Below, in pieces: positions 10,656 to 22,717 of a DNA stretch of 64,000 bases. Position 1 is the first letter of the stretch; each line of letters begins with the position of its first letter. The DNA is taken from contig CAUWAG010000003.1 in the NCBI GenBank assembly GCA_963556695.1, positions 2,170,001-2,234,000 of the forward strand, given 5' to 3'. A program made the translations under genes and the position numbers. This DNA comes from Anthostomella pinea (lineage: Eukaryota; Ascomycota; Sordariomycetes; Xylariales; Xylariaceae). The notes under the pieces are model-generated. The model searched no databases. It saw nothing but the letters and a program-made list of their open reading frames with translations, and was not told the origin of the DNA.

Positions 10656-12230
10656 CCTTCTCAGCATCGCCTTAGGAGAAGCGCAACGGCTGAAAACAAT
10701 TCAGCATCTGGGATCAGGCGCCTAGGAGGCTACCCGGGTCAGTCGCGGCCGGGTACGGAGACGAAGCACCCCAAATCACGCCTCTGTCGCCTACAAGACG
10801 AGGTACCTCATCCAATCACCGATGATGCATAGACCAGTGCAGCGGCACATACGCAGGCCGCAACTCGCCTTTCTGCAGTAACCTCACTGTGATCTACCGA
10901 CGCATGAACGCGTGCTCATGGTTCCGATGTCCCCAGCTAGCTCTGGACTTTCCCCAGACTATTCCCATCGCTACCCCGCGACTGACTCAAGGTCGGCTCG
11001 GACTTGGGGTCATGGGTCGAACGCTAAACATTAACGATTAGTATGGCTATGCTCCAGCTATGAATGGGCGCGGCTCGACCCCTGGTCCTCGAGGAGGTGA
11101 TTACCAAATCCACAGTCGCGCTCGTGATACCGAGTAGCACTCGTGATGTGCACCGGACATTCCATTACACCGCAGACTGCTAGAGCTGTATAGTCTAGGC
11201 TACGACGCAAGGTTAGGATACGTAGGACACTGCTTGCGTTACTTCTGACGAAGAATTTGCCGGACATGGTCCAGCCAGCAGCATCAAGCTCATGGTAGCA
11301 TTGCAGACTCGGTGTTATGGCCTACCAAACTTTGGATGCTGTATTGGACAGAATGGGAGCCACAATCAGCATTGCTTTTGAATGAAACCCATCTATGAAC
11401 GTGGAGTTGTTGGATCTGGCTGCTTCGAGCGGAAAGGCAGCCACTTGTGAAGGGGTGATCACACTGAGAGACTGAGTACCACGGTTACCAATGAACCTTG
11501 CGACAACCTGATATGCTTCGTTTCCAATTCGTTATCATCTGTCTGTGTACCCGCAGCGAGATGGGTTGCAGCGGCTCTAGAATCCGAGATGGCGTGGCTC
11601 AAGTGCTCCCAACACAGCCAGGACGCGCAGCGATGGGTCAACTGGGACGGGGACCTGGATCCGTGGGGCAGTCGCCTAGTATCACGCCGCCGTTGAACCG
11701 TTCCCAAATAGGAAACTTTCCAGGCCAAATGCCAAGAATCTCGGGATGGTGCACCGGACGGCTGCACCAAGTGGGCATTGTCACCTCTAGTTGGGATCTT
11801 GGGCCCCAGATCCCCGGATTCTTTGTGTAAGCGTCTTTGGTCAGCCACCGCGGCAAGATAACGATTGGGCTATCACATGCCGTAAAATGCGGTCATAGTA
11901 TGTGCCCTCCTAGGTCCCTTGTGGAAAGACGATAGGCATGGTGCTGCCATCTGGAGACATCGCCGGCCTAGGTATTCGTCTCAAGAGGAGTTGGGCAAGT
12001 GGGGGAAAAGCGGAAAAGGGGATTTGCATTTCTTGTACGTATACTTGTTTGTACTAGTAGTTGGTCCCCGATCTCGCAACTTTCCATCTAGCAGCGACCG
12101 ATTTAAGACCCTTTGTGACAAGACGCTACAGCTCGCGTACACGTGAAGCTCTCCCACTCACTCACTTCCTTCATCTCTTCTTATACGAGCCCGACTTTCC
12201 AGCGTGATTATAGAATATAGACTCGTCAAA
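10656..12230. other. Intergenic, about 1.6 kb without a recognised gene
   Basis: Only short overlapping chance ORFs. No repeat family recognised. The right end is the aldehyde dehydrogenase promoter. Confidence 0.5.
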
Positions 12231-14070
12231 ATGGCCGAATCGATCGATCTCACAGCGCCTAACGGCACGTCGTGGAAGCAGCCTACAGGTACGGGCAAGC
12301 TCATCGCCCCTAGGATGGTTTCTCGACTGACTGTGCCCTAGGGCTCTTCATCAACAACGAATTCGTCCCCGCCAAATCCGGTGATACCCTCGAGACCGTC
12401 AACCCCTTCGACGAGTCCGTCATAGCCAAGGTCGCCTCCGCCGGCCACGAGGACGTCGATGCAGCCGTCTCGGCAGCCCGCGCAGCCTTCAAGTCCGCGG
12501 CATGGAAGGGCCTAAGCACACAGGAGCGCGGCGCCTTGCTCTGGAAGCTAGGCGAGCTCTGCGACAGGGACAAGCACATCCTCGCGACGATCGATGCCTG
12601 GGACAATGGCAAGCCTTACGGGGTAGCACTTGAGGAGGATCTGGCCGAGACCATTTCCGTCTTCAAGTACTATGGCGGTTGGTCCGATAAGATTTATGGG
12701 CAGACGATCGAGACGAGCGATGCGAAGTTTGCTTACACGAGGCATGAGCCGATAGGTAAGTAGGCAGCATGTGACGGGGGACTCCCGCGCTGACCTTCTT
12801 AGGTGTCTGTGGCCAAATCATACCGTGGAACTATCCTGTCATGGTACGTCCTTTCTTGCATGATTATGTCTCCGTCTACTAACTTACTCTTTTCTTCTCA
12901 GATGGCTGCTTGGAAAATAGGACCGGCTCTGGCCTGCGGAAACACAGTAGTCCTGAAGGCCGCTGAGCAAACGCCGCTGTCGGTGCTGTATCTGGCAACC
13001 CTTATTAAGGAGGCCGGATTCCCACCAGGTGTTGTCAACATTATCAATGGCACCGGCAAGGAGGCTGGGGCTGTTCTTGCGCTTCACCTCGACGTGGACA
13101 AGATCGCATTCACCGGCAGCACTGGGACGGGTCGCGCCATCATGAGGTCAGCTGCGATCAACCTCAAGAACATCACACTGGAAACCGGCGGAAAGAGCCC
13201 CTTGATCGTCTTCGAGGATGCAGACCTAGATCAGGCTGTCAAGTGGTCACACGTCGGTATCATGAGTATGTCATTTCCCCTCCTAGACTCAATCGTCGAA
13301 CGAAGCTAATATCTCGTGCGTCCAGGCAACATGGGCCAGGTCTGCACCTCCACATCGCGCATATATGTTCAAGACAGCATATACGACAAGTTCCTGGAGC
13401 AATTCAAGGAGTATACGATCCAGAACACGACGTCCGGCAGCCAGTTCGACGACAAGGTCACCCACGGGCCCCAGATCTCCAAGGCGCAGCAGGAGAAGAT
13501 CCAGAGCTACATCGCGACGGCCAAGTCGGAGGGCGGCAGGCTGCTGCTCGGCGGCAACAGCCACTCTGGCAAGGGCTACTTTGTCGAGCCGACCATCTTC
13601 GCCGACATGAAGAATGACATGAAGGCTTCGCGGGAGGAGGTCTTCGGGCCCTTCGTCGTCATCCAATCTTTTAGCTCCGAGGACGACGCGGTCGAGAAGG
13701 CCAACGATTCCGAGTATGGGCTGGGCGCCGCTGTCTTCACGCGCGATATTGTACGCGGCCACAAGGTCGCCGCGGCTGTTGAGGCCGGTATGGTCTGGGT
13801 AAGTGTCCCCCGCGGTTTCGGTTTCGATGTGCAAGCCTCGGTCCATTTTTTTTGCTTACCATCCGTGCAGATCAATAGCTCGCAGGACTCGCACTTCGGT
13901 ATTCCTTTTGGTGGCTACAAGCAGAGTGGCATTGGTAGGGAATTGGGACAGTACGCGCTGTCGTCATACACGCAGGTGAAGGCAGTTCACGGTGAGTTTG
14001 CCATCATACCCGTTCGTCATTTTCCCACTTGTCTAATTGATTTCCAGTGAACCTCGGAACGTGGCTATAG
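12231..14070 (+). CDS. NAD(P)-dependent aldehyde dehydrogenase
   Basis: Seven exons: 12231-12288, 12342-12755, 12803-12843, 12902-13265, 13326-13798, 13871-13991 and 14048-14070. They make 497 residues, the normal class 1/2 ALDH length. Diagnostic segments in order: the cofactor and Asn region [11 protein letters not shown], nucleotide-binding FTGSTGTGR, the general-base Glu in LETGGKSP (about residue 265), the catalytic Cys in [11 protein letters not shown] (about 298), EEVFGPF, and the C-terminal [15 protein letters not shown]. All key residues are intact. It oxidises aldehydes to acids in the cytosol; no targeting peptide is visible. Substrate range cannot be assigned, but its position near an amine permease, RidA and HODM makes an amine-derived aldehyde plausible. 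Confidence 0.93.
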
Positions 14071-15224
14071 GTTGGCGGTCAAGTACCAGGACGAGATTCC
14101 GACTTGGTCAGGAAGTCCAGTGGCAATGTTATTCGCTCGGACGCCTAGCTATGAGCGCTTGTCTTGTATATAAATGACCAAGAACGTTAAGACAATCGTA
14201 TGAAGCCAGTGATTATGTTCACACATGTAGCCATCCGACTTATTCATAGAGTATCCGGCCCATCTCTAGAACTAGATGTGTTTTCAGGCCAACTTGCATA
14301 GATACACACAATATAACAGCATCTGTCCCAGAAGCGAATTCAACACCTACTCCATGTTTGTGATCTCAATACTATCTAAGCGAGATCACTTACCTTGCAG
14401 GTTCGAGCCTAGAGTAGCGTCGAACCTTCAGGAGTCATGCACACACCAGATCAATTGCCCACTTCATTGAGCGGGTTGCTTTGGAATGCGAGATAACTTC
14501 ATCCCCACGGGCCGCATACCCAAAACACAGAAATGATATGTCATGAGGGACATGGTCACCGGTCGATCGGTTTGTCTGGCAGTCTGGTAACCAATGAGAA
14601 CTATGCGGTATCGTATCTGCAGGGTACGAACAATTACGTAGCGGCGTTGACAAGAATAGAGATAGGGTCACAGGGTTTAGCTTCGGACCCATCCAGCCAT
14701 CGTCGAACTAGAGGCCCATTTTCTTGCCATTCGAAGCCTAGCGCCAGCCTCGATGTGACCTGACTCCTATCTCGATGTGAAGAAGATGTGGGATCTAGGC
14801 CACGACCGGCGGATGCACGCTTTCTATGGAGACTGGGGAAACAAGGCCAGAGAGGGTCTTGTGGTGAGCGACGTGAGGCCTATCAAGCTTCCCCAAGAGG
14901 CATGGCGCCAACCGTGACAGCCTAGTGCGGATGTTTCCTCGATGAGGCTATCTCGAGTGTTAGCGATAGCGGACGGGGGCTGAGTGGCCAACAGTATCAT
15001 CAAGACGACCCGGCGGCGATCAGTCAATGCCGCCTATAACGACCCCAGCCTCGCTCCGTTGAAGACAAGCATCTGGCAACCAAGGAGGCCTGAAGCTTTG
15101 AAATATTGTCATCTACATCGTCGACTCTACGTTTTCCCTTGACAATACCAAACACCTTCCAACCCAAGATTGGCCCCCTATCCCCTTGACTGTACATCGA
15201 ATTTCGAATCGTATACGAGCCGCG
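14071..15224. other. Intergenic, about 1.15 kb without a recognised gene
   Basis: No supported coding sequence. The last part is the promoter and leader of the permease. Confidence 0.5.
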
Positions 15225-16919
15225 ATGACTGCGTCGACGGAAAAGAAAGCCTTCGGCACCCCAATCACGGAGATGGCCAGCCGCCATGAAGGTGTCATCC
15301 AGCACGTCCACCTCGGCTATGAGCAGCAGCTGAAACAAAACCGCTCCCTCCTCACGGTCCTCGGCATGGCGCTGGCCATTGCCGCCGTGCCGTACGGCTT
15401 CGGCGGTCCGCTCATCAGCGCCATCTACGGCGGCGGCCAGCTCTCCATGTTCGTCGGGCTGCTCGTGGTCGTCTGCCTCGACTTCTGCGTGGCCATCTCG
15501 CTCGCCGAGCTCGCCTCCCGCTACCCGACCTCCTCCGGCGTGTACTACTGGTCGTACCGCCTGGCGGGCGCCTCGCCGTCCCGCAAGGCCCTGTCGTACA
15601 TCACCGGCTGGTTCTGGCTCATCGGGAACTGGACCATCACGCTCTCGGTCAACTTCGGATTCGCGTCGCTGATCGTCGCCACCGTCTCCATCTACAAGCC
15701 CGACTGGACCGCCTCCGATTGGGAGCTGCTGCTCATCTTCTACGCCATCTGCGTCCTGACTTTTGTCATTTGCGGCGCCGGCGACAAGTTCCTGCCGTAC
15801 GTCGACGCCGTCGCGGCCGTCTGGAACCTCGTCACCATCATCGCCATCCTCATCGCGCTGGCCAGCACGGCCAAGAGCGGCCGGCATTCGGCCTCTTACA
15901 CGCTCGGGCACTACGATAGCAGCCTTTCTGGCTGGGGCAGCGGTTTCACATTCTTCATTGGCTTGCTGCCGCCGGCCTATGCGCTCTGTGCCATCGGCAT
16001 GATTACATCCATGTCCGAGGAGTGCGCTGAGCCCGAAGTCGAGGTCCCCAGGGCGCTCATGCTGGTAGTACCGGTTGGTGGATTGGCTGCGCTATTCTTC
16101 ATATTGCCGCTGTGTGCCACGCTGCCACCACTGGAGGACGTCCGTAAGTGACCCTGAGTTATGGTTGCCCCCTTTTTCTTCCCATTTGCCCCTTTAACTA
16201 GTCCATGGTATCTCTCGATTTTCGGTCCGCTGACTCCATTGCTATTCCAGTCAACGCACCCTACGGCCAGGTCCTACCGTACATCCTCATAACCGTCATG
16301 GGGTCCCAAGCCGGGGCCCTCGTCGTCATGATCATGGTGCTTCTCGTCACCCTCTTCTGCTCCATCAGCATCACCACCGCGGCCGCGCGCTGCACATGGG
16401 CCTTCTCCCGCGACCAGGGCATCCCCCTCTCCAGCGTGTGGTCGCGAACCACGGCCGACCGCCCGCTCCTCGCCCTCGCCCTCCTGACCGTCATCCAGAT
16501 GCTGCTCGGCCTGATCGACCTGGGCAGCAGCAGCGCGTTTACGGCGTTCGCGTCCGTTGGTGTCATTGGGCTCTCGGCCGGCTATGTCGTGCCCATCGCC
16601 ATCAGTTTGCTGTCCGGGCGCAAGGAGGTCGCCAAGGCTCGGTGGACCGTCGGCCCCGTGCTCGGCACGTTCGCCAACGTGGTCTCGGTCGCCTGGATCC
16701 TGTTCGAGCTCGTCCTCTTCAGCATGCCGCAGGCTCTGCCTGTCACACTCGTCACTATGAATTATGCGTCCGTCGTTTTTGTGGGGTTTGCGGCCGTCAG
16801 CGGCGTCTGGTACTTTGTGTCTGCCAGGAAACGTAAGTTGACCTGCATCCCCTGCCTCTCGTATGCCTTGCTGACCGTCTGCAGATTTCAAGGGCCCCCC
16901 GGAAGAAGAGTTGGAATAG
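15225..16919 (+). CDS. APC-superfamily amino acid/choline/GABA permease
   Basis: Exons 15225-16143, 16251-16832 and 16885-16919 give 511 residues. Roughly 12 hydrophobic segments are visible, with the family's TM1 unwound region in AIAAVPYGFGGPLISAIYGG. Next come AELASRYPTSSGVYYWSYRL (the conserved post-TM3 segment of eukaryotic amine permeases), the MSEECAEPEVEVPRA loop and TWAFSRDQGIPLSSVW. These match fungal GABA/choline/uncharacterised permeases of the amino acid-choline-polyamine group rather than yeast AAP-type permeases. The third exon is tiny and encodes only the C-terminal tail. It probably imports an amine or amino acid at the plasma membrane; the specific substrate is not readable. 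Confidence 0.88.
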
Positions 16920-17657
16920 GAGTAGGGACTTAGAAGCAACTTAGATAGAACTAAATATTTTGCTATGCTGAATCTGTCCGTGTTGACAGTCTCTGTTACA
17001 TTTGCTTTTGTTTGTATAATACTATATTCATGATAGATAATTGCTCTTGGGAACTTCAGCTTCCAATCATGAACAATCCATCAGTTTCCTAACCATCAGT
17101 GACCATCGTCAATCCAGCATGGGGAGCCAGTGGCGGGACTCAGGATTTGCCATTATTTCATTTCGCCGTGTATGATTCGTCGTGGTTTTCTCGGGAGAGG
17201 GTCCCTTGGGTGGGCGGACTTTCAACAACGATTAAACCTTCAAGCTATTCTGCCGGTAGCTATAACCTGAGCTCCGGGCTAAGCGGTATAGACTTCTCCG
17301 AAACATCGGGCCAGGCCTCCAACGCAGCTGCCGAATATCATCACACTAGTCAACAAAGCAGTAGCTACGTAGAGGTATCCTCGGCACAATAACAACCCCA
17401 GCACCCAAGTATAATTGTTAGAAATATTGACCTGACAGCTATGGAAGAACATTTGCTAGGCTTAATAAGGCCAGGAATACCTTCGCAAGGCGAAGCTCAC
17501 ACGGAAGCACAGGTCACGTTGGACAATAATAATAAGTTAAGAGAAGGCACCAGAACAATGGGGAGTTTTATTCCCATCTATCATGTCCGGGTGGGATCTT
17601 GCACTCTCTGACAGGATTCCCCCGTTCTATGCGACGCTCCTCACAGACGGTAACCCC
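16920..17657. other. Intergenic between convergent permease and RidA genes
   Basis: No recognised gene; a small ORF at 17099-17392 has serine-rich low-complexity character and no family resemblance. Confidence 0.5.
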
Positions 17658-18056
17658 TCATTGCACCAATGCCTCGACCTCGATCTCGACGATCATTCCC
17701 TCGACTCCCAGCTTCGAAATCTCCACGCAGGTGAACACAGGGCGGTGGTTGGGCATGACGCGCCGGAAATTCGCGATGACCATATCCGCCGACTCGTCGA
17801 TGTTGATGTGGTAGGACCTGACGGCGTAGACATTCTCCCACGAAAGACCCGGGTGGGCAGACTGCAGGGCCTTGACGACATTTTCGAAGGCCAGCTCTAC
17901 CTGGCGCGACCGGTCCTTGGGGATGTTGCCTTCGGTGTCCCAGCCACCTTGTCCGGATGTCTTGACTACGTTTCCGACCTTGACGACTTGCGAGTAGTGG
18001 AAGGCTTCTGATTTGGACTCGGTGCCTTCGTAATTGTGGAAAGTTGGGCCAGTCAT
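17658..18056 (-). CDS. RidA/YjgF/YER057c/UK114 family protein (enamine/imine deaminase)
   Basis: Single exon, 132 residues, the typical size of one RidA monomer. Family features include KTSGQGGWDTEGNIP in place of the usual SGQ segment, the QVELAFENVVKAL helix and a C-terminal segment with Arg in NHRPVFTCVEISKLG followed by GMIVEIEVEAL. The Arg that binds the substrate carboxylate is retained (HRP). RidA proteins are trimers that hydrolyse reactive enamine/imine intermediates such as 2-aminoacrylate. It is transcribed divergently from the HODM gene, sharing about 740 bp. Confidence 0.88.
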   Translation of the reverse strand: MTGPTFHNYEGTESKSEAFHYSQVVKVGNVVKTSGQGGWDTEGNIPKDRSRQVELAFENVVKALQSAHPGLSWENVYAVRSYHINIDESADMVIANFRRVMPNHRPVFTCVEISKLGVEGMIVEIEVEALVQ

Positions 18057-18796
18057 TGTATAGTGTTGAACTTGAGATAGTTTGAGCGTAAGTAAAGGGA
18101 TGGTACTCGTGAGAATTGTAACGACGAAGATACGGCTTGTTGGTATGCTGCGTGAGAGAGAATGGAGTCTGGCGTGAAACCGGAAGCAAGATGAGGGGAT
18201 CGAGATGATGTCGTGGCGAGGATTCGACCGTTAGCGAGTTATATTACGAATATATACATACTCGGATTTACTAGTACCACATTACGTATGACTATAGAAT
18301 CAGAATGACCTTATCACGGGGCCGGAATTAGTGATTCATTGCCATTGACAAGCATTGGAGACCGAGGCCGGTTCGGTGCATGGAATGTGTTGCCAACATC
18401 ATATCAAGAACGGCCGTGCCGTCCGCGGCGGCGGGTCAGTCTTCGCTGAGTTAGGTAATTATCCTGACCATGCGGGCTGTGCATGAGTCAGGTCTACGAT
18501 CTCTCCACATTGATCCGAGCTCTTGGGTTATTCGGTACGAGTTACCTCATTAGGCAAGTTGATGGGCCAAAGAACGGCAGACGGCTAGTCTACAAAGCTA
18601 CCGTACGTGCATAGCCCTGGCCTCCACCCGCTTATCGTAGCATAACGTTGGTGAGCCCCATTCTAGATTCTAAGGGTCCTTTTCCCTCTATTCCTCTATT
18701 TCCCTATCATACAAATAGCACGACATCATTTGGCAAGCGCTGAAGGCTTTAAGAGGTGCAGAATACTATCATCTACAATCTTTGGCAGGTCGCACC
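18057..18796. promoter_or_regulatory. Shared divergent intergenic region of RidA and HODM genes
   Basis: About 740 bp between two divergent start codons, presumed to hold both promoters. No specific operator is identified. Confidence 0.4.
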
Positions 18797-20306
<1,510 letters not shown>

Positions 20307-20785
20307 GGGAGACTGATGGGCTGGGTTGGTGGTCTGGACTCGAGCCGGGTGGATGTAATGCAAGATGTCGTGAACGAATGCTTAGACTTGGCCTTATGCA
20401 AGCAATGGTATGACCTTTTCTCAACATGTTGATACGATCAATGCAAATTATCTTCAAAGCAATTTTTAAAATGAATGCATTGGGCCTACACGTACCATTT
20501 CCAGAAAGTTGGTACACTGCCGCACTGAGGCCACATCCAAGGGCTGAATATAAACAGCTCCTTTATTCAGCCCTTCGTGGTGTGCGAATAACGTTATGAG
20601 ATGTTGAAACCCAAGGGCTGTAGCTGGACCGCTTATGAGTTTGGGCCGACAAGGATATAAATGGATCGATCTTGAACCCAGGACAATGTTAATGAGTTCA
20701 GGATAGTCGATCTGACTCGTTATAGATGGGTTAATACCAGGGGATGGGACTATTCTGACACGGATCTCGGGTCCAGCCTGGACAC

Positions 20786-20867
20786 CACATACGGCAAGCC
20801 ACGTCCGAATACTCAACGCAGAACTGCAGGGGCGTTTCTTCATGGCGGAAGATGCACGGCGGTGAGC
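20786..20867 (-). repeat. 82-bp inverted repeat, copy 1
   Basis: On the minus strand this segment matches 22165-22246 of the plus strand at about 89 percent by hand alignment (about 9 mismatches), so the two copies are inverted about 1.3 kb apart. They flank the broken DUF3176-like gene. Identity outside the segment stops abruptly. Confidence 0.75.
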
Positions 20868-20989
20868 GCACCTGAAAATCGATGAAGCCCGAGTGGAGTC
20901 CGCAGACGTACGTATGAAGCCCGACATCTTCCAAGGCCCGTCTGAATGACCGGCCAGGACGTGCAATTCTAATAATGCACATTCCCTCA

Positions 20990-21860
20990 CTAGCCTAATC
21001 TCTCCATCGACAGGATCGCGCCGCAGCCGCGCATGGAAGTTCCTCGTGAGCCTCTCCATTCCGCTGACGGTATCTACGCCACCACCGGCAGCAGCGGCCT
21101 TCCCGATGTCCCCCACCACGTCCCAGTGCTCGAATCCGTGGTATATGAGCGGGAGACTCGACGTCTTCCAGAGGACCCGGTCAGGCGCCCCACAGCACCT
21201 TCGGATGGTCAGGAGCAGGAACGCCGATTCCAAAGTCCAGATCGCGATGAGTGGCGCGGACGAGAGCCACCGGACGTTGATGATGGTGTCCGAATCGTAG
21301 GCCTGCCCTGACACCGGGATGGCGCCCTGCTCTCGTGCGAAGTTGCTCAGCCTGGCCTCGATGCGTGGAATGGCCCATGGCAGGCCCCCTTGGAAGGCGA
21401 TTTGTCGCAAGTCCATTTGCCGGGGATACTGTATCATGTCTGGGAAGACTTGTGTGCTGAAGAAATCCTGTTTGTACTGGATACCCGTCGCGTTGCTTGC
21501 CTGGTTCCGCTCGTCTTCTGCGAAGATGTCCGCGACATATACTTGACCGTCGATTATGGATTATATGTCGACAATAGGGTAGAAGTCATCTTCGCTGATC
21601 GAATACTGTGCTGAAGGGAAACTCTCAGCTGACGATGCGTTACTCATGTTCAGAAGCTTTCCGACATTCCCGGTGTATCAGCCCACGACAACGAACTAAC
21701 TCCTTGGGTGGAACCATTTCTATCCACAAGCAGGCCATTCTCAAGTACCAAGCCGGTGACATTATAGTACCATGATCCGTATCGGGCGCCGAGTGTCTTC
21801 AGCGTGGGAACGCATTTGGGAATAGAAAGCGAGTGTGTCTTGACGCATGGGGTCAACTGA
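20990..21860 (-). pseudogene. Decayed DUF3176-like fungal membrane protein gene (C-terminal part)
   Basis: Reading leftwards from about 21856 on the minus strand, an extracellular-type segment (GSWYYNVTGLVLENG) is followed by a frame change near 21655. A second frame continues (SISEDDFYPIVDI) to an in-frame TAA at 21561-21563. Beyond the stop the same frame runs on for more than 150 codons, with the family's final transmembrane helix and tail (VRWLSSAPLIAIWTLESAFL, then VLWKTSSLPLIYHGFE). This membrane helix plus WKSS-L-HGLE tail is typical of DUF3176-type proteins. The open frame extends to 20466, but coding similarity fades after about 20990. Function unknown; broken by one stop and one frameshift. 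An unrecognised intron instead of the frameshift cannot be excluded. Confidence 0.6.
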
Positions 21861-22141
21861 CATACAGTGACTCCCTTTACGGCCAGGATCAGTTTCTCAC
21901 TGGAGGCTGATGGCGGAGAATGTTAGGAGTGGTAAATGGTCGAGATCCCAAGAGGTGGAGTTGGGTCGATGGCTGTTGTTGGTGTAAAGATAGGTCGTAG
22001 TTGGGCACGTGATGAATGTATGGTTTGGATAGAGAAGCTTCGCGGCATACCAATACCTCGGTTTCGAATGGCTTATCCAAACGTCCCCTGAGATGAAGAA
22101 CCCAGTCAGCCAGCTGTCGCAGGGGAAATCAGGAGGTGAAT

Positions 22142-22158
22142 CTTAACCCTAACCCTGA
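22142..22158 (+). repeat. Short interstitial telomere-like tract
   Basis: Contains two adjacent CCCTAA-type units (ttaaccctaaccctg) followed by a degenerate third. Immediately left of the second copy of the 82-bp inverted repeat. Confidence 0.55.
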
Positions 22159-22164
22159 CTCTAG

Positions 22165-22246
22165 GCTCACCGACGTGCATCTTCCGCCCTGAAGAAATGC
22201 CCCTTCCATTCTGCGTTGAGTATTCGGACGCGCCTTGCCGTACGTG
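22165..22246 (+). repeat. 82-bp inverted repeat, copy 2
   Basis: Inverted partner of 20786-20867. It starts at gctcaccg and ends at tacgtg; the match begins a few bases after the telomere-like tract. Confidence 0.75.
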
Positions 22247-22717
22247 ATCACCGTTGCGGCCATGGTCCGTTTCGACTAGTATCAATCCAGATGTAACGGG
22301 CTAAGTCGACAACACTGAACTCGTTGTCCTTGTCCTGGGTTCAACATCTATCCCTGAAAACGAGCGCGCGGTGGGTCATCGAGACCGTGACTATAGAGGT
22401 AACCGAAGCAGAACCACGACAACCCACCCTTGACCACGGGGACTTCGATCGCCGGCTTGAGTTATTTCGACATTCTACTTCCCCAGGCCATGGATGGCTC
22501 TAGCCCGGTAGTCCTGCTAACTTACTGCTGATATTCATGTCTACGAAGAGCACGGCGGAGCCTCTTGTGGTGTACTAAACGCTTGCTTGACGAGTCACCT
22601 GAACTTGGACTTTAAGTGGATTTGCCCTGCTGACACATCCTGGCCAATTGAGTATTTATTTGACCCTGATATATCTAATCACATACGTTAGATCACTCGA
22701 ACCCCATAGACCCATGT

